Shown one piece after another: positions 39,012 to 44,333 of a stretch of 44,333 nt of DNA. The notes beneath the pieces were generated by a model that was not told where the DNA came from, made no database searches, and saw only the letters and a program-made list of their open reading frames with translations. Source of the DNA: Comamonadaceae bacterium ALPHA2B (GTDB taxonomy: Bacteria; Pseudomonadota; Gammaproteobacteria; Burkholderiales; Burkholderiaceae_C); assembly GCA_005503065.1 (NCBI GenBank), contig SCOE01000043.1, positions 1-44,333 on the forward strand, given 5' to 3'. Each line of letters opens with the position of its first letter. The stretch's first letter is position 1. Position numbers and translations under genes: made by a program.

Positions 39012-39656
39012 ATGCTTGGCAAGCTGCTGCCCCGTGAGGGCAATTTTTTCGAGATGTTCAACCAGCACGCCGAGCGCATCGTCGAGGCCGCGCGCGCCTT
39101 CGAGCAGCTCGTCGCCAACTACAACGACCTGCACCTGCGCGAGCAGTACAACCGCGACGTCGACAACGCCGAGCGCGCCGCCGACCGCGTGACGCACGAG
39201 GTCAACCGCGTGCTGCACAAGACCTTCATCACGCCCATCGACCGCGAGCAGATCCACAAGCTCATCAACACCATGGACGACGTGGCCGACCTGATCCAGG
39301 ACTGCGCCGAGACCATGGCGCTGTACGACGTGCGGCACATGACCGAGGAGATCACGCGCCTGACCACGCTGAGCGTCAAGTGCTGCGACCGCCTCAAGGA
39401 CGCCGTGAAGTACCTGGGCAAGATCACCGACCCGGCGATCGCCGAGGCCACGCTCAAGACCTGCGAGGAGATCGACCGCCTCGAGTCGGATGCCGACCGC
39501 GTGATGCGCAGCGCCATGAGCAAGCTGTTCCGCGAGGAGCCCGACGTGCGCGAGGTGATCAAGCTCAAGGCCATCTACGAGCTGCTGGAGACCATCACCG
39601 ACAAGTGCGAGGACGTGGCCAACGTGATCGAGGGCATCATCCTCGAGAACTCCTGA
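39012..39656 (+). CDS. DUF47 family PhoU-like protein
   Basis: This is a 214-residue all-helical cytoplasmic protein of the DUF47/TIGR00153 family (distant PhoU relatives). Conserved features are FFEMFNQHAERIVEAA near the start and the acidic metal-binding-type helices with MDDVADLIQD and CEEIDRLESDADRVMR. Members are nearly always encoded just before a Pit transporter and are thought to regulate it. Here pit starts 13 bases after its stop. A probable Pho box lies upstream. Confidence 0.94.
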   Translation: MLGKLLPREGNFFEMFNQHAERIVEAARAFEQLVANYNDLHLREQYNRDVDNAERAADRVTHEVNRVLHKTFITPIDREQIHKLINTMDDVADLIQDCAETMALYDVRHMTEEITRLTTLSVKCCDRLKDAVKYLGKITDPAIAEATLKTCEEIDRLESDADRVMRSAMSKLFREEPDVREVIKLKAIYELLETITDKCEDVANVIEGIILENS

Positions 39657-39669
39657 GCAGGGCGTTCCG

Positions 39670-40680
39670 ATGGCAACGGTTCAGGTCGCCCTCTGGGTGG
39701 TGGTGCTGCTGGTCGCGCTGGCGATCGCCTTCGACTTCATGAACGGCTTCCACGACGCGGCGAACTCCATCGCCACCGTCGTGTCCACCGGTGTGCTGCG
39801 GCCCGGGCAGGCGGTGCTCTTCGCCGCCTTCTTCAACCTCATCGCGATCTTCGTGTTCCACCTCAGCGTGGCCGCCACGGTGGGCAAGGGCATCGCGCAG
39901 CCCGGGGTGGTCGACACGCACGTGGTCTTCGGCGCGCTGGTCGGCGCCATCAGCTGGAACCTGGTCACCTGGTACTACGGCATTCCCAGCAGCTCGTCGC
40001 ACGCGCTCATCGGCGGCATCGTCGGCGCCGTGATGGCCAAGACGGGCGCCTCGGGCCTCGTGGCCGCCGGCATCTGGAAGACGGTGGCCTTCATCTTCGT
40101 GTCGCCGCTGCTGGGCTTCCTGCTGGGTTCGCTCATGATGGTCGCGGTGGCTTGGCTGTTCCGCCGCTCGACGCCCTCGCGCGTGGACCGCTGGTTCCGG
40201 CGGCTGCAGCTGGTCTCGGCCGGTGCCTACAGCCTGGGCCACGGCGGCAACGACGCGCAGAAGACGATCGGGATCATCTGGATGCTGCTGATCGCCACCG
40301 GCTACGCCTCGGCCGGCGAGGCCGAGCCGCCGCTGTGGACGATCGTGAGCTGCTACACCGCCATCGCCCTGGGCACCATGTTCGGCGGCTGGCGCATCGT
40401 GCGCACCATGGGCCAGAAGATCACCAAGCTCAAGCCCGTGGGCGGCTTCTGCGCCGAGACGGGCGGGGCGCTGACGCTGTTCATCGCCACCGCGCTGGGC
40501 ATCCCGGTGTCGACCACGCACACCATCACCGGCGCCATCGTCGGCGTGGGGGCCACGCAGCGCATGAGTGCGGTGCGCTGGGGCGTGGCGGGCAACATCG
40601 TGTGGGCCTGGATCTTCACCATCCCGGCGGCGGCCTTCGTCGCCGCGATCGCCTACTGGGTCAGCCTGCAGATCTTCTGA
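39670..40680 (+). CDS. pit: Inorganic phosphate transporter, Pit family
   Basis: Pit-family carriers take up metal-phosphate complexes with proton coupling at the inner membrane. The 336-residue protein has both signature duplications: DFMNGFHDAANSIATVV (22-38) and GHGGNDAQKTIGII in the second half, with about ten hydrophobic segments. It is shorter than E. coli PitA (499) because the central loop is small, as in many betaproteobacteria. It is in an operon with the DUF47 gene. Its stop directly abuts a dispersed repeat at 40681. Confidence 0.96.
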   Translation: MATVQVALWVVVLLVALAIAFDFMNGFHDAANSIATVVSTGVLRPGQAVLFAAFFNLIAIFVFHLSVAATVGKGIAQPGVVDTHVVFGALVGAISWNLVTWYYGIPSSSSHALIGGIVGAVMAKTGASGLVAAGIWKTVAFIFVSPLLGFLLGSLMMVAVAWLFRRSTPSRVDRWFRRLQLVSAGAYSLGHGGNDAQKTIGIIWMLLIATGYASAGEAEPPLWTIVSCYTAIALGTMFGGWRIVRTMGQKITKLKPVGGFCAETGGALTLFIATALGIPVSTTHTITGAIVGVGATQRMSAVRWGVAGNIVWAWIFTIPAAAFVAAIAYWVSLQIF

Positions 40681-40748
40681 TTGCTATCTTTTCGATAGCT
40701 GCTCGCGCAAGCGGGGCGGGCGCTGCGGGCCGATTTCACTGTGAAATC
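40681..40748 (+). repeat. GCTATC-type intergenic repeat, copy C
   Basis: It begins at the base after the pit stop with TTGCTATCTTTTCGATAGCT; GCTATC and GATAGC make a perfect 6-bp stem. It then runs through GCTCGCGCAAGCGGGGCGGG. It overlaps the stop codon (40736-40738) of the convergent TM2 gene, so it fills the whole gap. Confidence 0.8.
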
Positions 40749-41224
40749 TTGCGGCCTTCCTCGATCTGGTGCTCGAAGTAGCGCTGGAAGCTGAACACGA
40801 TGCTCGACATGAGCACGGTGGTGCCGAACAGCAGGGCGAACACGACGGCGCCGATGGTGAACCAGTTGGTGCGGCCCGGTGCCGCGTCGGGCGCCAGCGC
40901 GGGGTTGTGGCGGGCGTTCCATTTCTCCGGCGTCGCCAGGCCGTAGATGATCGCCATCAGTGCGCAGCCTGCGATGGTGAAGCCCACGAAGGGAATCAGC
41001 ACCCAACTCCAGCCGTCGTCCAGGCCGTAGAGGCGCGCGCGCTCGATGCCGTACAGGCCCAGCGCCGTGGGAATGGGCAGCAGCCAGCCGAGCAGGTCGC
41101 CCGGGCCGTGCAGGTAGAAGCGGTGCAGGCCCAGCGGCCCGCCGAGGAAGGCGAGCCAGGCGGCGAGCGTCTTGCTCTTCGGCGAACGGGCCATCGCGGC
41201 GGGGGTGGTGGCGTCGGCGGTCAT
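40736..41224 (-). CDS. TM2 domain membrane protein
   Basis: This is a 162-residue protein with an N-terminal TM2 domain (about 16-62: KSKTLAAWLAFLGGPLGLHRFYLHG, shown only as AAWLAFLGGPLGLHRFYLHG, then a second helix), a third helix around 78-95 and a last one around 122-145. TM2 proteins are of unknown function, often cell-envelope associated. The C-terminal tail is short and charged. It begins 10 bases after the GNAT gene stop, so the two are one transcript. Its stop codon lies in copy C of the repeat. Confidence 0.85.
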   Translation of the reverse strand: MTADATTPAAMARSPKSKTLAAWLAFLGGPLGLHRFYLHGPGDLLGWLLPIPTALGLYGIERARLYGLDDGWSWVLIPFVGFTIAGCALMAIIYGLATPEKWNARHNPALAPDAAPGRTNWFTIGAVVFALLFGTTVLMSSIVFSFQRYFEHQIEEGRKISQ

Positions 41225-41234
41225 GGGTGGGATC

Positions 41235-41762
41235 TCATTCGGGGGCGGTGCCGCTGCCTTCGCCCAGCACCTTGTCCATCAGCACCACGTCGCGCCACTG
41301 GCCGAACTTCCAGCCGCAGTCCTTGAGCACGCCGACGTGCGCGAAGCCCTGCTTGCGGTGCACGCCGATGGAGCCTGCGTTGGCCGAGTCGCCGATCACC
41401 GCGATCAGCTTGCGCACGCCGGCCGCCTGCGCCGCGTCGACCAGCGCGGCCAGCAATCGGGTCCCGACGCCGCGGCCCCGTGCCGCCTCCGCCAGGTAGA
41501 TCGAGTCCTCGGCCGAGTAGCGGTAGGCCGGGCGGGGCTTGAACCAGTTGCAGTAGGCGAAGCCCAGCAATTGGCCGGCCTCGTCCTCGGCAACGAGGTA
41601 AGGCAGGCCCTTGCCCAGCACGTCGGCACGACGCGCGGCCATGTCCGCCTCGGCAGGCGGCTCCGTCTCGAAGGTGCCGGTGCCGTGCAGCACGTGGTGC
41701 GCATAGATGGCGGTGACGGCCGGAACGTCCTCGTCGCGGCTCGGGCGGATGTGCAGGCTCAT
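41235..41762 (-). CDS. GNAT N-acetyltransferase, phosphinothricin acetyltransferase-like
   Basis: This is a 175-residue acetyl-CoA-dependent acetyltransferase. It has the AIYAHHVLHGTGTFETEPP segment typical of the Pat/Bar/YncA group, LLGFAYCNWFKPRPAYRYSA, the acetyl-CoA-binding turn ARGRGVGTRLL and GSIGVHRKQGFAHVGVLKDCG, split as GVHRKQGFAHVG. YncA-type members acetylate methionine sulfoximine/sulfone or amino-acid analogues. ATG 41762 (MSLHIRPSRDEDV) is the family start; the longer frame to 41909 is rejected. It diverges from rpsP. Confidence 0.9.
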   Translation of the reverse strand: MSLHIRPSRDEDVPAVTAIYAHHVLHGTGTFETEPPAEADMAARRADVLGKGLPYLVAEDEAGQLLGFAYCNWFKPRPAYRYSAEDSIYLAEAARGRGVGTRLLAALVDAAQAAGVRKLIAVIGDSANAGSIGVHRKQGFAHVGVLKDCGWKFGQWRDVVLMDKVLGEGSGTAPE

Positions 41763-41798
41763 GGGCTGGAAAAAAGAAGGGGGGAGAGACGCTCGGGC

Positions 41799-41804
41799 TA
41801 TAAT
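41799..41804 (+). promoter_or_regulatory. rpsP operon -10 box
   Basis: TATAAT lies at 41799-41804, followed by GGAAGGCTTTTC. No good -35 was found at the proper distance. Transcription would start near 41811, giving a leader of about 110 bases with small hairpins such as CCTCT...AGAGG (41876-41897). Confidence 0.65.
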
Positions 41805-41923
41805 GGAAGGCTTTTCAGCGTGTCGCTGGCCGGGTGGCCATGTCGCGTGTCTCAGCGCTGGAGGAAATTCGGCAGCCTCTCGATCTTCTTGTAGAGGCGC
41901 CGGCTCCACCCGAAGGATAAATC

Positions 41924-42187
41924 ATGGTCGTCATTCGACTCTCCCGCGGCGGTTCCAAGCACCGTCCGTTCTTCAACATCGTCGTGGCCGACAAGCGCAC
42001 CCGTCGCGACGGCCGTTTCATCGAGCGCCTGGGTTTCTACAACCCCGCCGCCAAGGAAAACGAGGAAAGCATCCGCATCGCGCAGGATCGCCTGACCTAC
42101 TGGAAGAGCGTCGGCGCCCAGGCTTCGCCCACCGTCGTTCGCCTGATCAAGCAAGCCGCTGCCGCGGCGCCCAAGGCCGCCGCCTGA
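41924..42187 (+). CDS. rpsP: 30S ribosomal protein S16
   Basis: S16 stabilises the 5' domain of 16S rRNA in the 30S subunit. The 87-residue protein starts [20 protein letters not shown] and has [13 protein letters not shown] and the [18 protein letters not shown] segment. AAGGA lies 6 bases before the ATG. It is the first gene of the rpsP-rimM-trmD(-rplS) cluster; rimM starts 14 bases after its stop. Confidence 0.98.
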   Translation: MVVIRLSRGGSKHRPFFNIVVADKRTRRDGRFIERLGFYNPAAKENEESIRIAQDRLTYWKSVGAQASPTVVRLIKQAAAAAPKAAA

Positions 42188-42201
42188 GCGGTTTGTCCGC
42201 G

Positions 42202-42753
42202 ATGCTGCCCACGCTCGAAGCCGCCGAACTGCCGGCGGACGCGATCGAGGTGGGGCGCATCGCCGATGCCTGGGGGATCAAGGGCTGGTTCAAGGTCCTC
42301 CCCCACAGCGCCCAGCCCGAGGCGCTTTTTTCTTCCAAGCGCTGGTTCCTGCAGGCCCCGGGCGACAGCTCGCAGGTCTTCCGCCTGCCTGTGCGCGAGG
42401 CGAAGGAGCACTCCGATTGCATCGTGGCCGCGTCGGCCGAGGTGCCCGACCGCACGGCGGCCGAGGCCTTGCGCGGCGCCCGCGTGTTCGTGCCGCGCTC
42501 GAGTTTCCCCACCCCCGGCGATGACGAGTACTACTGGGTCGACCTGATCGGCCTGTCGGTCGTCAACCGCGAAGGCGTGGCCCTGGGCACGGTGCGCGAG
42601 CTGATGGCCAACGGCCCGCAGACCACGCTGGTGCTCGCGGCCGAGCAGGACGGCAAGGCGGTCGAGCGCCTGATCCCCTTCGTGGCGGCCTTCGTCGACA
42701 AGGTCGACCTCGCCGGTCGCCTCATCACCGTCGACTGGCAAGCCGATTACTGA
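42202..42753 (+). CDS. rimM: 16S rRNA processing protein RimM
   Basis: RimM helps assemble the 30S head and binds S19. The 183-residue protein has an N-terminal RimM domain (VGRIADAWGIKGWFKVLP; 17-34) and a C-terminal PRC-barrel (YYWVDLIGLSVVN through RLIPFVAAFVDKVDL). ATG 42202 follows rpsP by 14 bases. A 116-base spacer rich in small inverted repeats separates it from trmD, which is unusually long for this cluster. Confidence 0.96.
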   Translation: MLPTLEAAELPADAIEVGRIADAWGIKGWFKVLPHSAQPEALFSSKRWFLQAPGDSSQVFRLPVREAKEHSDCIVAASAEVPDRTAAEALRGARVFVPRSSFPTPGDDEYYWVDLIGLSVVNREGVALGTVRELMANGPQTTLVLAAEQDGKAVERLIPFVAAFVDKVDLAGRLITVDWQADY

Positions 42754-42755
42754 TG

Positions 42756-42855
42756 CCCCCCGGCTTTTCACGCCTTCGGCGTGTCACTCCACCCCCCGAG
42801 GGGCAGGCCCGGCCGCCTTGGGGTGGCCCGGCGGCGGCCTCCGCCCGCGACTGAG
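42756..42855 (+). repeat. Intergenic inverted-repeat-rich element between rimM and trmD
   Basis: The spacer holds CGCCTTCGGCG (small stem), CCCCCCGAGGGG and a GCCGCCTTGGGGTGGCCCGG stretch with GGCCGCC/GGCGGCC pairing. The order and sequence resemble an intergenic element I recognise from other Comamonadaceae genomes. It may attenuate or stabilise the operon mRNA (inference). Confidence 0.55.
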
Positions 42856-42869
42856 CCCGGGGTGAGCCC

Positions 42870-43622
42870 ATGCGTTTCGACGTCATCACCCTCTTCCCCG
42901 AACTGTTCAAGCCCTTTCTCGAAAGCGGCGTGACGCGGCGTGCCTACGCCTCGGGCCAGGTCGAGGTGGTGCTGTGGAACCCGCGCGACTTCGCCGAGGG
43001 CAACTACCGCCGCGTCGATGACCGCCCCTTCGGTGGCGGTCCGGGTATGGTCATGATGGCCGAGCCGCTGGCGGCCTCTCTCGACGCGGCGCTCGCGGCG
43101 CGCGGGCAACCGCACGGTGTGCCGGTGGTGCTGTTCTCGCCGATCGGCGAGGCACTGCGCCACGAGGGCGTGGCCGGCTGGGCGGCGGGCGAGGGCGCGG
43201 TGCTGGTCTGCGGCCGCTACGAGGGCATCGACCAGCGCTTCATCGACCAGCGCGTCACGCACCAGATCAGCCTGGGGGACTTCGTGCTCTCGGGCGGCGA
43301 GATCCCGGCCATGGCGCTGCTCGATGCCGTCGCGCGGCTGCAGCCGGGCGTGCTGGGCGACGAGGGCAGCCATGTGCAGGACAGCTTCAATCCGGCGCTC
43401 GACGGCTTGCTCGACTGCCCGCACTACACCCGTCCCGAGGTGTGGCAGGGCGTGTCGGTGCCCGGGGCGTTGCTGTCGGGTCACCATGCGCAGATCGAGC
43501 GCTGGCGGCGCGACCAGCGCCTGCGCCTCACGGCCGAACGTCGGCCTGACCTGATCGAGGCCGCTCGCTCGCAGGGCCGCCTGAGCCGTGCGGACGAGAC
43601 AGCGCTCTCAAAAAAGCTATAA
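42870..43622 (+). CDS. trmD: tRNA (guanine-37-N1)-methyltransferase
   Basis: TrmD methylates G37 of tRNAs reading CNN codons to prevent frameshifts. The 250-residue SPOUT enzyme has [13 protein letters not shown] at the start, [12 protein letters not shown], the knot region [11 protein letters not shown] and [16 protein letters not shown], and the C-terminal [21 protein letters not shown] segment. Its TAA stop (43620-43622) overlaps the -10 box of the rplS promoter. Confidence 0.98.
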   Translation: MRFDVITLFPELFKPFLESGVTRRAYASGQVEVVLWNPRDFAEGNYRRVDDRPFGGGPGMVMMAEPLAASLDAALAARGQPHGVPVVLFSPIGEALRHEGVAGWAAGEGAVLVCGRYEGIDQRFIDQRVTHQISLGDFVLSGGEIPAMALLDAVARLQPGVLGDEGSHVQDSFNPALDGLLDCPHYTRPEVWQGVSVPGALLSGHHAQIERWRRDQRLRLTAERRPDLIEAARSQGRLSRADETALSKKL

Positions 43623-43623
43623 T
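43596..43623 (+). promoter_or_regulatory. rplS promoter inside the end of trmD
   Basis: -10 TATAAT (43618-43623) is preceded at 16 bases by GAGACA (43596-43601), a 4/6 match to the -35 consensus. The following CGAGGGCTTTCC resembles the rpsP and rpsT initiation regions. The start would lie near 43630, giving a leader of about 95 bases. Confidence 0.65.
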
Positions 43624-43659
43624 CGAGGGCTTTCCGATCCTCTGCCCGGCCGCGGCCGC

Positions 43660-43679
43660 GGACCTACCAACGGTAGTCC
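43660..43679 (+). promoter_or_regulatory. Hairpin in the rplS leader
   Basis: GGACCTACC (43660-43668, one bulged C) pairs with GGTAGTCC (43672-43679) around an AAC loop; flanking GGCCGC/GGCCGCC may lengthen the stem. It lies between the predicted start site and the rplS ribosome binding site and could be a regulatory leader structure. Confidence 0.5.
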
Positions 43680-43725
43680 GGCCGCCTTCCATGTGTAGCG
43701 CGGGCACGATCCATCGCAGGAAACC

Positions 43726-44112
<387 letters not shown>

Positions 44113-44154
44113 GGCCTGCAGCAGGGATGCCGAAAGGCTTCCGGCGCCGAGAAC

Positions 44155-44179
44155 AAGCCGCCCGCCTGGGCGGCTTTTT
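44155..44179 (+). terminator. Rho-independent terminator of rplS
   Basis: Stem AAGCCGCCC (44155-44163) and GGGCGGCTT (44168-44176) with a GCCT loop is followed by a T-run to 44179. Confidence 0.93.
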
Positions 44180-44297
44180 GCTTTTCCACCACATCGTTGC
44201 GGGTCTGGTTCACTTTGTGACTTATGGCCTTCGATCCCTGCTCCCGCGGTGCACGGCCGGCCCGCTTGTTCGTTATCTTGAAGAACCGTCCACACCC

Positions 44298-44333
44298 TTG
44301 ACCGATTCCCCGCCGCCCCCCGAGCCCGCCATG
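44298..44333 (+). CDS. Possible start of the next gene (partial)
   Basis: From TTG 44298 the frame reads LTDSPPPPEPAM to the window end, with an in-frame ATG at 44331. Only twelve codons are visible, so identity cannot be judged. In related genomes a NUDIX CoA pyrophosphatase often follows rplS; that is knowledge of gene order, not evidence from this sequence. Confidence 0.3.
   Translation, partial: MTDSPPPPEPAM

Overview
The window is high-GC chromosomal DNA from a betaproteobacterium. Gene content, gene order (rpsP-rimM-trmD-rplS; purM-hda-pcnB-folK; argF/argD/DUF3579/rpsT/murJ) and several intergenic repeat families point to the Comamonadaceae, Variovorax or a close relative being my best guess. 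No prophage, integrase, transposase, CRISPR array, tRNA or rRNA was seen. Genes are dense and often overlap by 4-8 bases (ATGA, GTGA). No gene-free stretch exceeds 300 bases; the longest gaps are about 230-255 bases and most hold repeats.

Layout. 1-2856: aconitase (5' end outside the window). 2896-5758, minus: a PAP2 phosphatase, response regulator and histidine kinase with coupled start/stop codons. 5993-8458: feoA, feoB and a small Cys-rich membrane protein behind a probable Fur box, then an FAD monooxygenase (8505-9704). 9790-14170, minus: a SUKH/ankyrin protein and the kynurenine pathway genes kynB, kynU, kynA (tryptophan to anthranilate), split by a large inverted repeat. 14324-16699, minus: a YkgJ-type Cys-cluster protein, a Tat-exported carotenoid oxygenase and a DUF2141 protein.

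16954-22442: argF and argD, both minus strand, separated by a LysR regulator, an Old Yellow Enzyme and an aldo/keto reductase. 22613-25962: DUF3579 protein, rpsT, murJ and a SirB1/transglutaminase-like protein. 25976-28943: VOC protein and a FUSC-family membrane protein. 29178-31388, minus: isochorismatase-like hydrolase, DJ-1/PfpI protein and GlxA-type AraC regulator. 31507-34781, minus: AI-2E family permease, radical SAM protein and a methyltransferase fused to a nucleotidyltransferase-like domain, which is the least familiar cassette here.

34939-38915: purM (minus) diverging from hda, pcnB and folK. 39012-40680: DUF47/PhoU-like protein and Pit phosphate transporter behind a probable Pho box. 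40736-41762, minus: TM2 protein and GNAT acetyltransferase. 41924-44112: rpsP, rimM, trmD, rplS, then a terminator and possibly the first codons of the next gene.

The strongest non-coding signals are: a 104-bp near-perfect palindrome between the aldo/keto reductase gene and argD; a dispersed repeat beginning GCTATC found at about six places, mostly at gene ends; a CGCAGAGG repeat forming a long inverted pair inside the kyn cluster with a third copy near purM; and a shared -10/initiation sequence at rpsT, rpsP and rplS.
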